Source: Acidobacteriaceae bacterium (lineage in GTDB: Bacteria; Acidobacteriota; Terriglobia; Terriglobales; Acidobacteriaceae). From it: a stretch of DNA of 64,000 bases. Where the stretch lies: contig PKXU01000088.1 in the NCBI GenBank assembly GCA_003132445.1, forward strand, positions 105,942 through 169,941, read 5' to 3'. The position numbers and the translations under genes were made by a program. This document shows positions 16,207 through 25,137 of this stretch, in pieces (position 1 is the stretch's first letter; the number at the start of each line of letters is the position of its first letter). The notes under the pieces were generated by a model. The model saw nothing but the letters and a program-made list of their open reading frames with translations. It was not told the DNA's origin and did not search any database.

Positions 16207-17871
16207 CTAGGGCAAGCCGAAGGCATAAATCGCGCTGCCAGCGGCCATTGCCACATATTCTTTGCCGTCGACTGCGAAGGCCATGGGCGCAGCGTAGACT
16301 GCGCCGCCCATCTGAAAGTGCCACAGCGGCTTACCAGACGCCGCCTCGAAGGCGATGAAATTTCCTTCCGCATCGCCGCTGAAAACCAGGCCACCGGCGG
16401 TTGAGAGCACTCCAGACCAGGTGGGCGAAGTGTGCTCAAACTTCCACTTTATCTGGCCGGTCGCGGGATCGATTGCCTTCAAGAATCCGCGATAGGGCTC
16501 AGCCTCTTCGGACGGAAAATAGGCGCTGCCGTAAAAAGCATGGCCTGCTTCATAGGGCTGCGGAGCAGTGCTGAAAATGTCGCATTGATCGCGCGCCGTC
16601 ACGTAGAACAGCCCCGTCTGCGGATCGTAAGTCGGGGCCATGAAGTTGGTGGTTCCCAGCGCGCCGGGACACACCGTGTGCCCTTCGAGCGTGGGAGATG
16701 CGTTCTGGTTCGCAATGGGACGGCCCTCGCCGTCTCTTGTGTCGCTCCACGTCGTCTTGCCATATGCCGTTGCCGAGAGCAGCTTCCCGGTGCTGCGATC
16801 GAGTACATAAAAAAATCCGTTGCGATCCGCTTGCGCGATCAAGTGCTTGCCGGCTGCGTCGGACGTTTTCGCATCGGGCGTTTTCACGTCGATCATGACC
16901 GGAACCTGCGTAGCATCCCAGTCATGCTGGTCGTGCTTGGTGAACTGAAAATACCAATTCATCTTGCCGGTGTCGGCGTTCAGCGCCAGAAGGGAATTGC
17001 TGTAGAGGTTGTCGCCGGCGCGGCCGGCGCCGCGATTCGACGGCGCAGGATTTCCCGTGGGCCAAAAGATTTGATTCGTGATGGGATCATACGTTCCCGT
17101 ATTCCATGCCGGAGCGCCGCCAGTCTTCCACGAATCGCCTTCCCAACTATCATTCCCCGGCTCACCCCTCGCCGGAACTGTATAGAAGCGCCATTTCCGT
17201 TGACCCGTTTCAGCGTCGTAGGCGTCAATGAATCCGCGCACTCCGTATTCACCGCCGGAAATACCGATGACGATCAGATTCTTTACTGCCAGCGGCGCCA
17301 CGGTGAAGCTGTGGCCGGTGCGATAGTCGGCCGCAACGACGTCCCAAACTACGTTTCCGGTCTTCGAGTCGAGAGCGACGACATGCGCATCCAGCGTCCC
17401 CAGAAAAACCTTATCGCCGAGAATGGCCAGTCCACGATTCACCCGCCCGCAGCAGGGGCGAATATCGCTCGGCAATTGCCGCTGGTACATCCAGATCGGC
17501 CGACCGGTGCGGGCATCGAGCGCAAAGGCGCGGTTATCCTGCGCGGTCGCATAGAGAATACCGTCGACGACGAGTGGCGAGGTCTCCAGTTTTCCGGTTG
17601 CTGCGGTTTGATACACCCACTTGGCAACCATCGTGTGAGCATTTTTCGCATTGATCTGATCGAGGGTGCTGAAGCGCTTGCCGGAATAATCTCCAGAATA
17701 AGTCATCCAGTTCTGCGGTTCTTTGGCCGAATTCACCAAACGTTCGAAGGTGACCTGCGCCTGCGCGCAACTCGCGAACGCGGCCACCATCAGCCACGCC
17801 GCCAGAATGCCCTTAGCCTTGAGAAATCCGCGAATCTTCGCGACATCCTGTCCCGTTGTCGCACCCCTCAC
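16207..17871 (-). CDS. PQQ-dependent alcohol dehydrogenase-type quinoprotein
   Basis: Periplasmic eight-bladed propeller dehydrogenase that oxidises alcohols or sugars with PQQ. Blade motifs repeat along the chain (VVALDSKTGNVVWD, IDAYDAETGQRKWRF, LLALNADTGKMNWYF, FIAFEAASGKPLWHF). The vicinal Cys pair IRPCCGRVNRG is the disulfide that lies over PQQ in alcohol dehydrogenases. About 554 residues from a GTG at 17871, giving a signal peptide (KIRGFLKAKGILAAWLMVAAF...CAQAQ). The frame stays open to ATG 18123, overlapping the upstream cytochrome by ATGA, but that extension is made of intergenic hairpin repeats. No cytochrome domain is fused; the upstream gene supplies one. Confidence 0.88.
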   Translation of the reverse strand: MRGATTGQDVAKIRGFLKAKGILAAWLMVAAFASCAQAQVTFERLVNSAKEPQNWMTYSGDYSGKRFSTLDQINAKNAHTMVAKWVYQTAATGKLETSPLVVDGILYATAQDNRAFALDARTGRPIWMYQRQLPSDIRPCCGRVNRGLAILGDKVFLGTLDAHVVALDSKTGNVVWDVVAADYRTGHSFTVAPLAVKNLIVIGISGGEYGVRGFIDAYDAETGQRKWRFYTVPARGEPGNDSWEGDSWKTGGAPAWNTGTYDPITNQIFWPTGNPAPSNRGAGRAGDNLYSNSLLALNADTGKMNWYFQFTKHDQHDWDATQVPVMIDVKTPDAKTSDAAGKHLIAQADRNGFFYVLDRSTGKLLSATAYGKTTWSDTRDGEGRPIANQNASPTLEGHTVCPGALGTTNFMAPTYDPQTGLFYVTARDQCDIFSTAPQPYEAGHAFYGSAYFPSEEAEPYRGFLKAIDPATGQIKWKFEHTSPTWSGVLSTAGGLVFSGDAEGNFIAFEAASGKPLWHFQMGGAVYAAPMAFAVDGKEYVAMAAGSAIYAFGLP

Positions 17872-17916
17872 GGCACCGTGCGCAATGTTGGCGGTAACCA
17901 CAACGTTGGCAGCAAC

Positions 17917-18040
17917 GTGGAAGAGCGGCCCTTTCAGGGCCGCGTCACGAATTGGCAAAGTAACCGCCTTTAGGCCCTGTGGGTTGAGGCCCGCGCATGG
18001 AAGGGGAGCTTTACGCGGCGCTAAAGCGCCGCTCTTCCAC
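17917..18040. repeat. Palindromic repeats between cytochrome and PQQ dehydrogenase genes
   Basis: Contains GCGGCCCT-TTC-AGGGCCGC (about 17925-17943) and GCGGCGCT-AA-AGCGCCGC (18016-18033), flanked by GTGGAAGAGCGGC and its inverse CGCCGCTCTTCCAC. This is an inverted pair of a dispersed repeat. It keeps the dehydrogenase frame open for 80 codons upstream without resembling protein. Confidence 0.65.
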
Positions 18041-18119
18041 CCTCGTCTCCACCGTCGTCGAGACGCTTCCGGATAGCCGCGATACACTCCCATCTCCGCC
18101 TTACCCGCGCCCGGCCCCG

Positions 18120-18977
18120 TCATTTTGCCCCCACGCTGGTCAAATACGCGACAATGTCGTCCAGATCTTTGTCACTCAATAAGTCGGCGCCATACACCGG
18201 CATCGTCGATTGCCGAGTCTTCTGAAACGATCGCAGTTTGTCTTTTTCAAGCAGATGAATCTGCTCGCTGGTGTCCATGATCTGCACGCTAAAGCTGTCT
18301 TCATTTAGCGTCACGCCCTTGACTTCCTTTCCCTCCGCCAGGACTACCGTAACGCTTTCGTACTCCTGCGGAAATTCTTTGGTGGCCTCGGTCAATCCCC
18401 AAGCCAGGCGTCGGCTAGGGTTACGAACCGAATCAATGATTGCGGCGCGTGTGCGTGATCCCGCAACCCCCGTCAAATCCGGCCCAACTCTGCCGCCTTT
18501 GCCTTCCACCATGTGACACAGGGAGCAGTTCGCGTCGCCATAAAACAGATTTTTGCCATGCTCTGCATTTCCAACCGGCTTAGCGGGGGCTTTTACTTCC
18601 TGGCTGCGAATGTAGGTAATGATCTGCCAAATCTCCTCATCGGTCATGCCGACGCCCTGCCCGTTGGTCCCGTTGGCGGGCATCGCAGTTCCGGGAATGC
18701 CGTTGCTGATGACTTGAAACATCTCGGCGTCGGAGTGCGTGTGCTTTTTCTGCGCCCGCGTGAGATCGGGACCACGTCCGCCGCCGCGCGCGCCTAACCC
18801 GTGACACAAAGCGCAATTGATGCGGAACTGGTACTCGCCGGCCTTTGCCGCCTTAGCATCGCCGACAAAGGGATTGCGGTCGTCAGTGGCGTGAGCCGAG
18901 ATTCCTATCAGAACAAATGCGACGAGCCCAACGCGCCAAGGTCTGAGCATGAAATCACCTGAACCAATTTGCGGCAT
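18120..18977 (-). CDS. Dihaem c-type cytochrome, partner of the PQQ dehydrogenase
   Basis: 285 residues with a signal peptide (RPWRVGLVAFVLIGISAHA). Two class I haem sites are seen: CALCHGLG (about residue 57) with a later GTAMPANG Met ligand, and CSLCHMVEGKG (about residue 152), the second in a domain of the kind seen with haem-binding Planctomycetes/Verrucomicrobia proteins (VGPDLTGVAGSRTRAAIIDSVRNPSRRL...VTLNEDSFSVQIMDTSEQIHLLEKDKL). It ends in DLDDIVAYLTSVGAK. It lies upstream of the PQQ dehydrogenase on the same strand and probably takes its electrons. Confidence 0.9.
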   Translation of the reverse strand: MPQIGSGDFMLRPWRVGLVAFVLIGISAHATDDRNPFVGDAKAAKAGEYQFRINCALCHGLGARGGGRGPDLTRAQKKHTHSDAEMFQVISNGIPGTAMPANGTNGQGVGMTDEEIWQIITYIRSQEVKAPAKPVGNAEHGKNLFYGDANCSLCHMVEGKGGRVGPDLTGVAGSRTRAAIIDSVRNPSRRLAWGLTEATKEFPQEYESVTVVLAEGKEVKGVTLNEDSFSVQIMDTSEQIHLLEKDKLRSFQKTRQSTMPVYGADLLSDKDLDDIVAYLTSVGAK

Positions 18978-19055
18978 TCTACGCCTTTGAATTGAAATTC
19001 GCGCTTTGGAAAACTGGGACCGAACCGATAGACAGCGATGCAGTTGGATTTGTGC

Positions 19056-20288
19056 TTACTGACGTTGAGTCGGTACTTGCGGCGTGCGTACATGCTCGGG
19101 TCGGAAGCCCATCCCGATCACGCGGGCAGGAACGCGGCGCAGAACGGGCCAATGTTGCAGCAGCCGGAGCGGCCAAGGGAGTGTCAGTGGCTGCGAGCTG
19201 GCCAGGACCCGACCGATCGCTCGGTTCTGCACAATCAACTGGAGTCTTTGCGTGACGCGAGTCGGGAATTCTCTACGCCACTGGACTGCGAGCAGATCGC
19301 CGTCGCTGAGATTACCCGCGGCCAACTTCGCGGCCAGAATATTTGCGGCGGCCACTGCGTCCTGAATTGCGAGATTAATTCCCACGCCGCCGATCGGAGA
19401 CATGGCGTGGGCGGCATCGCCAATGCACAAAAGGCCGGGACGAGACCAGTTCTTGAGGCGATCCACCTTTACGGTAAGCAAGCTGACGTCGTTCCAGTCG
19501 CGCAGTTCGCCCACGCGGTTGCGCAAGAAGGGCTGGAGACTGGCGACCTCTTCGCGAAAGTTTTCAATCCCTCGGTTGCGAAGCTGGTCCGCTGCGCCCT
19601 TGGGAATTACAAAACCACATTGCCAGTAATTCTCGCGGTCGATCATGACGAACACTTTTTCGGCTTCAGCGTGGCCGAAAGATTGATCTGGATCGCTGGC
19701 GCGGCGGCTGATTCGCATCCACAAAACGTCCATGGGCGCGCCTAAGTCCATTACCTGCAAACCAGCGCGCTCGCGCACAATCGAATGCCGGCCGTCAGTC
19801 CCTACGATAAGAGCGGCACGGACTTCGACTGTGCCGCTGGGAGTTTTTGCAGAGACTCCAACCACGCGTCCCTCCTCAACCATCAAGTCGGTTGCTTCGC
19901 TCTGCATTTTCACCTGAAATCCGGGATAGCGTTTGCCTTGTTCGACGATGAAGTTCAGAAAGTCCCACTGCGGCATCAAAGCCAAAAATTTGCAGTGAGT
20001 CGGAAGGTGAGTAAAATCGCCGATCTGCACCGTCTCCGTGCCGACCTGCCCAGCCAGCGCACGCAGCTCTTGATGAGGCCGCTTGAGGAATTCCTGAAGA
20101 ATTCCTAGTTCATACATCAACTCCAGCGTGGAGGGATGAATCGTATCGCCGCGAAAATCCCGCAGAAAATCGGCATGCTTTTCCAGCACGATGACTTCGA
20201 TTCCGGCGCGAGCTAGAAGGAAGCCGAGCATCATTCCGGCGGGCCCTCCGCCGACGATGCAGCAACGAGTTTGTAGTGTGCGCGTCAC
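19056..20288 (-). CDS. FAD-dependent aromatic monooxygenase family protein
   Basis: 410 residues of the p-hydroxybenzoate hydroxylase/UbiH family, which inserts oxygen using NAD(P)H and O2. Motifs in order: GxGxxG at the N-terminus (CCIVGGGPAGMMLGFLLARAG), the DG motif (VGTDGRHSIVRERAG) and the GD motif (LLCIGDAAHAMSPIGGVGIN). No signal peptide. The substrate cannot be told from sequence. The next gene in the same direction is ubiX, about 210 bases upstream; that could hint at a quinone or aromatic pathway, but the gap does not prove an operon. Confidence 0.88.
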   Translation of the reverse strand: MTRTLQTRCCIVGGGPAGMMLGFLLARAGIEVIVLEKHADFLRDFRGDTIHPSTLELMYELGILQEFLKRPHQELRALAGQVGTETVQIGDFTHLPTHCKFLALMPQWDFLNFIVEQGKRYPGFQVKMQSEATDLMVEEGRVVGVSAKTPSGTVEVRAALIVGTDGRHSIVRERAGLQVMDLGAPMDVLWMRISRRASDPDQSFGHAEAEKVFVMIDRENYWQCGFVIPKGAADQLRNRGIENFREEVASLQPFLRNRVGELRDWNDVSLLTVKVDRLKNWSRPGLLCIGDAAHAMSPIGGVGINLAIQDAVAAANILAAKLAAGNLSDGDLLAVQWRREFPTRVTQRLQLIVQNRAIGRVLASSQPLTLPWPLRLLQHWPVLRRVPARVIGMGFRPEHVRTPQVPTQRQ

Positions 20289-20499
20289 ATTTTCTCCGCT
20301 TAGCCCTTCATCTTAGGCTCCCGGGCGGCGAGAGCACCGGGCTTGCGATCTCCTATCGGGCCTTTGTCTCCCGCCCGTACATGGCCGCCGGGCATCTGCC
20401 CCCAGCACCTCTGGCTGCCTACACTAAATCCTAGCCTTCGGATGCCGATGTACCTGAGGAAAGAGAGGTATTTTCCTTAGACGCCAAGTGATTGAGTGC

Positions 20500-21171
20500 T
20501 CAGCCTTTCCACTGGAAGGCCTGGGGCTGTGGCAGACCCAAGTGAGCCAGCACGCGATAGGCAAATTCGCGGGCCATTTCATCTAAGGATGCGGGCCGGA
20601 AATAGAACGCCGGAATGAGAGGAAAGACAGTAGCGCCAGCATCGGCGGCCCGGTACATGTTGCGGATGTGGATTTTATTGAGCGGTGTCTCGCGCACGCA
20701 CAGCACCAGCGGACGCTTCTCCTTAAGAGCAACGTCGGCGGCGCGCTCGATCAGATGTGAGGCCACGCCGTTCGCGATGCGGGCCAGAGTGCCCACGCTG
20801 CAAGGCAGAACAATCATGGCGTCGGCGGGATAAGAGCCGCTGGCCACGTTCGCGCCAATGTCAGTGTTCGATTGTTCTTTTATTTTGCGCGAATTATAGC
20901 CGCCGGAGTCGCCGGTCGAAGCGCCCAGAAGTTGGCTGACCACCTTGGACCGTCCGCTAAGGCCTAACTCTTCGGCCATGACGCGCAGCGCGCTGTCAGA
21001 GGCGATGAAGTTTACAGCGGTGATGCGCCGGTCGCGTTCGACGGCAAGCAGCAACTGCCGCAGAAAAATGGCGCCGCTGGCCCCGGTAGTGGCAATGGTC
21101 AGATTCTGCGGTGGGTGGTTGGGCAAGAAGGCTCCGGACGAGACGGCAAAATCGCCTCGACCAAGGAGCAT
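20500..21171 (-). CDS. ubiX: Flavin prenyltransferase UbiX
   Basis: Makes prenylated FMN, the cofactor of UbiD-type decarboxylases, from FMN and dimethylallyl phosphate. Flavoprotein motifs: IATTGASGAIFLRQLL at the start of the fold, PCSVGTLARIANGVASHLIE, and ALKEKRPLVLCVRETPLNKI followed by NMYRAADAGATVFPLIPAFY. The 223-residue frame begins about 25 residues before the fold; a TTG start at FLPNHPPQNLTIATTG preceded by GGAG may be the real one. No ubiD is in the window. Confidence 0.93.
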   Translation of the reverse strand: MLLGRGDFAVSSGAFLPNHPPQNLTIATTGASGAIFLRQLLLAVERDRRITAVNFIASDSALRVMAEELGLSGRSKVVSQLLGASTGDSGGYNSRKIKEQSNTDIGANVASGSYPADAMIVLPCSVGTLARIANGVASHLIERAADVALKEKRPLVLCVRETPLNKIHIRNMYRAADAGATVFPLIPAFYFRPASLDEMAREFAYRVLAHLGLPQPQAFQWKG

Positions 21172-21184
21172 AGGGAGTCGGGCA

Positions 21185-21290
21185 ATCTGAAGTCAAGAAC
21201 GAGCAAAGTCAAGACGGGCGAAGTCAAGACGAGCAATGAGTCAAAACGGGCAATGAGAGGTCAAGGGCTGGAAGCTAAAACTGAAAGCTG
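21185..21290. repeat. Degenerate tandem repeat, word GTCAAGACGAGCAA
   Basis: The spacer between ubiX and the ChaN-like gene is a series of imperfect copies of a 14-15 base word: GTCAAGAACGAGCAAA, GTCAAGACGGGCGAA, GTCAAGACGAGCAATGA, GTCAAAACGGGCAATGA, then GGTCAAGGGCTGGAAGC. It ends next to the start codon at 21294. Similar degenerate arrays precede other genes here. Confidence 0.7.
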
Positions 21291-21293
21291 ATC

Positions 21294-22871
21294 ATGGCTA
21301 GCACCGTCAATCTTCGTCTCCGCCGCAGCGCCGCCCAGTTGCATGCGCTGGCGGGAGTAGAGCGCGAAATTCGTGCCCAGGATTCGCACCATCGCCGCAA
21401 ATATCTTCGTGAATTCAACCAGGCGTTTCGCAGTTACGATTCGCTCCTAGACTCGGGACAGATTCAAAGTGCGTTGCACTCCGCGGATGTCGTTCTGATC
21501 GGCGACTATCACGCGTTGCCTGCCGCGCAGCGCCACGCCGCCTCGCTGATCGAGCAGCGCGCTCTGGGCGGGGATCGTCCCGTAGTGTTGGGCGTGGAAA
21601 CGATTTATGCGCGCGATCAGCATATTCTCGATGAATGGTGGCGCCGAGAAATTGACGAGAACGAACTGCGTCAGCGCATTCGCTTCGATCTCGACTGGGG
21701 ATACGACTGGGCGCCGTTTTACAATTTGCTGGTCACGGCGCGCGACCATGGCGAGGCCGTCTACGGATTGGATTGCATGCCGCGCGAAGATTTGCGCAAA
21801 ATCGGCGCGCGCGATCGCCATGCGGCCGCGAAAATTGGTGAAATCCGGCTGCGTCATCTCGAGGCGGCCATCTTCGTTTTGTTCGGCGAGTCGCATCTCG
21901 CTCCCAGCCACTTGCCCCGCGAAGTGCATCGCTTCATGCCCGGTGCAAAGATCCTTACTGTGCTGCAGAATATCGACGCGCTTTACTGGCGCGCCGCAGG
22001 TGAGCCCGCCCACAAAGTTGAAGCGGTGCGCGTCAACGATGATGTCCTATGCGTCTTCAATGCTACGCCGCTCGAGAAATATGAGAGCTATCGTCTTTTT
22101 CTCGACCAGTGGAGCCGCTGCGACGATGGTCCCGACTTTGCTCCCACCATTTACAACTTGATTGACAGTTTGGTCCGTTTTCTCGAAATCAACCGGTACT
22201 CGCCGCACAACAGCACACAGCCGAAATTCCTGGTCGACATGCTGCCGGAAGTTTACGGCGGAGCGGGTGATGCTTTGGTGCGGCGCCTGTTGTCGCGTGC
22301 AGGCATCGACGAAGCGGAGCGCGAAGCTATGCTCGGCAGCGTTGAGGATCGCGGCAGCGCCTACTTTCCTCAAGTGAATGCCTTCTATGTGCGCGAATTT
22401 AAAATGATTCATGCGGCCGAAGATGCAACCCGCTTCCTGCATCAGGCCTGCCAGGGTCTGCCGCAGCGACTGAATGGCAATCCGGCGTCGAGCGGAAACG
22501 CCCCGCGCAGGAGTGCAGTCGACGAGTTTTATGCGCGCGTCATCGAGCATGCAGTCGCTTATTTCGGATCGCGAGTGCTTTATCCCTCGCGGCCAGTGCC
22601 TGGCGATCCGTCGTCGCTGTCGCGTGCGGCCTGCGAAGCCCTGGCAAAGGCGTCTATTCGCATGGATCGCAATAAGAGCGATGCCCTCGCACGGGAGTTG
22701 GGTTATCGCATCGGAAGCCGCATTTACGATGCCTATCTCGAGGGCAAAGTCGCTCCTAGCGGCTTGCGTCGCCTGTCCCTGGTGCACCTGAATGAGCCCG
22801 GCGTGGCCCGCAAAGTGTGCGCCACGGTGATTGCTAAACTCCGCTCGTTCTCCCGCCCGCTGTCGCGCTAA
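21294..22871 (+). CDS. ChaN-like domain protein
   Basis: 525 residues, no signal peptide. The N-terminal about 270 residues follow the ChaN/haem-binding-uptake (Tiki/erythromycin-esterase superfamily) layout: VVLIGDYHALPAAQRHAA (the G-[DE]-x-H motif), VVLGVETIYARDQ, a central WGYDWAPFYNLL and a late FGESHLAPSHLPREV. Family members bind haem or act as metal-dependent proteases. The C-terminal half (about 280-525) is helical with no clear domain. Next gene downstream is larB in the same direction after 87 bases of degenerate repeat. Confidence 0.75.
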   Translation: MASTVNLRLRRSAAQLHALAGVEREIRAQDSHHRRKYLREFNQAFRSYDSLLDSGQIQSALHSADVVLIGDYHALPAAQRHAASLIEQRALGGDRPVVLGVETIYARDQHILDEWWRREIDENELRQRIRFDLDWGYDWAPFYNLLVTARDHGEAVYGLDCMPREDLRKIGARDRHAAAKIGEIRLRHLEAAIFVLFGESHLAPSHLPREVHRFMPGAKILTVLQNIDALYWRAAGEPAHKVEAVRVNDDVLCVFNATPLEKYESYRLFLDQWSRCDDGPDFAPTIYNLIDSLVRFLEINRYSPHNSTQPKFLVDMLPEVYGGAGDALVRRLLSRAGIDEAEREAMLGSVEDRGSAYFPQVNAFYVREFKMIHAAEDATRFLHQACQGLPQRLNGNPASSGNAPRRSAVDEFYARVIEHAVAYFGSRVLYPSRPVPGDPSSLSRAACEALAKASIRMDRNKSDALARELGYRIGSRIYDAYLEGKVAPSGLRRLSLVHLNEPGVARKVCATVIAKLRSFSRPLSR

Positions 22872-22917
22872 CCAGAGCCTTGATTTCGAAATCATTCCCC
22901 AATGCTAATCTAGACTT

Positions 22918-22958
22918 GAGTTCGGCTGAATGCTGAGTGCCGACGACTGAGTGCTTCA
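22918..22958. repeat. Degenerate repeat before larB, word CTGAGTGC
   Basis: GGCTGAATGCTGAGTGCC followed by GACGACTGAGTGCTTCA: imperfect copies of CTGA(A/G)TGC run up to the TTG start of larB. It is another short degenerate array placed directly before a start codon. Confidence 0.55.
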
Positions 22959-23705
22959 TTGAACGCAGAATCCATCCGCAAGCTTTTCGAGCAAGTCCGC
23001 CAAGGCAAAGTCACGCCCGACGACGCCGTCACCCGCTTGCGCCACATGCCATTCGAAGACCTCGGCTTCGCCAAAGTCGATCATCATCGCGCACTGCGCA
23101 ACGGTATGCCTGAGGTAATTCTCGGCGAAGGCAAAACTCCGGCCCAGGTTGCGGGAATCTTCCGCCGGCTCGCCGATCATGGCGGCAACGTTTTGGCCAC
23201 GCGCGCGAATGAAAAACAATTTGCCGCAGTAAAGAAAAAAGTTCGCAAAGTCGAATATCGCGATCTCGCCCGCGCGATCGTTTTGCAGCGGGATCCTACG
23301 AAATATGGCAAGGGGATCGTTGCCGTTGTATCCGCCGGAACCAGCGACATTCCTGTGGCAGAAGAGGCCGTCGTTACCGCCGAAGTAATGGGCAACGAAG
23401 TGGAACATTTCTACGATGTCGGCGTCGCCGGAATTCACCGCCTGCTGGCCAACCGCGAAGCTTTAACGCGCGCGCGTGTTGTCATCGTCTGCGCCGGGAT
23501 GGAAGGCGCATTGCCCAGCGTCGTCGGAGGTCTCGTCGGCGTTCCGGTGATTGCCGTCCCTACGAGCGTAGGCTACGGTGCGTCATTTAAAGGAATGGCG
23601 GCGCTGCTGGGCATGTTAAATTCCTGTGCCTCGAATGTCAGCGTCGTCAACATCGACAACGGATTCGGCGCCGGTTATGTCGCATCGCTGATTAACCGGC
23701 TGTAG
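22959..23705 (+). CDS. larB: Nickel-pincer cofactor biosynthesis protein LarB
   Basis: LarB carboxylates and hydrolyses nicotinic acid adenine dinucleotide to pyridinium-3,5-biscarboxylic acid mononucleotide, the first step to the nickel pincer of lactate racemase. 248 residues from TTG; the family N-terminus ([20 protein letters not shown]) begins right there, supporting the rare start. Then [21 protein letters not shown] and the PurE-like domain ([70 protein letters not shown]). No LarC, LarE or LarA gene is in the window. Confidence 0.93.
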   Translation: MNAESIRKLFEQVRQGKVTPDDAVTRLRHMPFEDLGFAKVDHHRALRNGMPEVILGEGKTPAQVAGIFRRLADHGGNVLATRANEKQFAAVKKKVRKVEYRDLARAIVLQRDPTKYGKGIVAVVSAGTSDIPVAEEAVVTAEVMGNEVEHFYDVGVAGIHRLLANREALTRARVVIVCAGMEGALPSVVGGLVGVPVIAVPTSVGYGASFKGMAALLGMLNSCASNVSVVNIDNGFGAGYVASLINRL

Positions 23706-23715
23706 GGAGGAGTTG

Positions 23716-25014
23716 ATGAAGTGGTTGTCGATCACAGCAGTCGTATGCATCCTATCCGGCGCGTTGCGGGCGGACGATACAAAGTCCGTGCCGTTGGCGG
23801 ATGTCGCGCAGCACGCTGTTGAACAATCGAAGCTGACCTCACCCGGGAGTTCGCCGTTTCACCTGCGGGCTAAGATTGTCGAAACCACAAACCCGAGTTC
23901 TGGCTACAAGGCGGAAATCGAAGAATACTGGGTCTCCCCCGAAAAATGGCGCCGGACTATAACTTCACGGGGGTTCTCGCAAACGCTGGTTGTGAACGCG
24001 GACAGGATTTCAGAGCAAGACACCGGAGACTACTTTCCCTGGTGGCTAAACGATCTAGTCACGGCCATCTTCGATCCTCTACCGATGCTCGACGAGATAA
24101 GAAAAGTAAACACGTTGCTACAAAAACCAAGCGGCGCAGAGCGTTCAACTACATGCGCACGCTTGCAGACGAAAGTTGGTACACCTCCGGCGGAGAACAG
24201 CGCCTTCCTGGTCTTTTGCTTTGAGGGAAGCCATGGTCTTCTGGACTCCGTCTTCACGCCGGGGTATGACGCGGAATTCAAGGACTACTGGGATTTCAAA
24301 GGCAAGCGGATTGCTCGTCGCCTGGTGATCGACCCTGAACCCGGGACCACAATCGAGGCCAAGCTGACCGAGGTAAGCGAACTCAAGAGTCCCCAGGAGC
24401 CGATGTTCGCCATAAACCAGCCGACTCCTTCCGGCGAGCGGATAAAGAGCGTGCGCGTCAGCGAAGCGACCGCTCGCGCTCTCTCTTTGCTTACACCTGA
24501 CATCATTTGGCCCACTGTCCGCAGCGGCAAGACCTCAGGAGTTCTGAGCATGTACGTTTCAGTGGATCGCGCCGGATACGTGCGCGAGGCATGGCCTCTT
24601 AATTCAGACAACGCTGGCTTGGAGGACCCGGCGCGAGCGCAGGTCATGAAGTGGAGGTTCAAGCCCGCTACGGTCGAGGGCTCGCGAGTGCAGGTCGAGA
24701 CCGTGCTGACCTTTGCTTTCGGCACGCAGATTGCGAATTCAATTAGTGCTCTATCCGATCAGGAGGCGCGCAAGCTTGCCACTAGGATCGTCGAGCCAAG
24801 GTTTCCCACCGGAGGTGTGAAGGGTACAGAGGTTAAGATTCAGGTAGGAGTATCTGCGGGCGGTTCGATCAGCGGTGTCACAAATCCTTATAACGTACCT
24901 ACAGACTTGTTTATGGTCGCCGCTAATGTGGTAAGACTTTGGCGCTTCCGCCCCTACGTGAAGAATGGCAAACCCGATACCTTCTCCGCCGATATCATCT
25001 TTCATGTGGAGTAG
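23716..25014 (+). CDS. TonB C-terminal domain protein with signal peptide
   Basis: 432 residues; ATG 23716 follows GGGAGGAGTTG, a better start than the TTG one codon earlier. The first about 20 residues are a signal peptide (MKWLSITAVVCILSGALRA). The middle (about 40-250) has a beta-rich, outer-membrane-lipoprotein-like part. Two regions resemble TonB C-terminal domains: about 265-345 (SGVLSMYVSVDRAGYVREAW...VMKWRFKPATVEG) and about 365-432 (EVKIQVGVSAGGSISGV...VRLWRFRPYVKNGKP). It lacks the TM helix and Pro-rich linker of classic TonB, so it is probably periplasmic. Function unknown. Confidence 0.75.
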   Translation: MKWLSITAVVCILSGALRADDTKSVPLADVAQHAVEQSKLTSPGSSPFHLRAKIVETTNPSSGYKAEIEEYWVSPEKWRRTITSRGFSQTLVVNADRISEQDTGDYFPWWLNDLVTAIFDPLPMLDEIRKVNTLLQKPSGAERSTTCARLQTKVGTPPAENSAFLVFCFEGSHGLLDSVFTPGYDAEFKDYWDFKGKRIARRLVIDPEPGTTIEAKLTEVSELKSPQEPMFAINQPTPSGERIKSVRVSEATARALSLLTPDIIWPTVRSGKTSGVLSMYVSVDRAGYVREAWPLNSDNAGLEDPARAQVMKWRFKPATVEGSRVQVETVLTFAFGTQIANSISALSDQEARKLATRIVEPRFPTGGVKGTEVKIQVGVSAGGSISGVTNPYNVPTDLFMVAANVVRLWRFRPYVKNGKPDTFSADIIFHVE

Positions 25015-25084
25015 GGCATTTGTTGAGCCGAAGATAAAGCACCGCATACGGTGCGAAATGCGATGCAGACACGACGAATCCCAC

Positions 25085-25115
25085 CAAAAAAAGACGCGGC
25101 TCGTGGCCGCGTCTT
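25085..25115 (-). terminator. Rho-independent terminator of the BON gene
   Basis: On the minus strand: AAGACGCGGC, loop CACGA, GCCGCGTCTT, then a run of Ts (poly-A on the plus strand at 25085-25091). A perfect 10-bp stem with a T-tract, 23 bases past the BON gene stop. Confidence 0.9.
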
Positions 25116-25137
25116 GCTCTCACCGCTTCTAAAAGAC

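Noticed and set aside
16432-17973. A 513-codon plus-strand frame opposite the PQQ dehydrogenase
   Set aside because: It is the reverse complement of a gene with clear propeller and Cys-Cys motifs. Its own translation has no domain.
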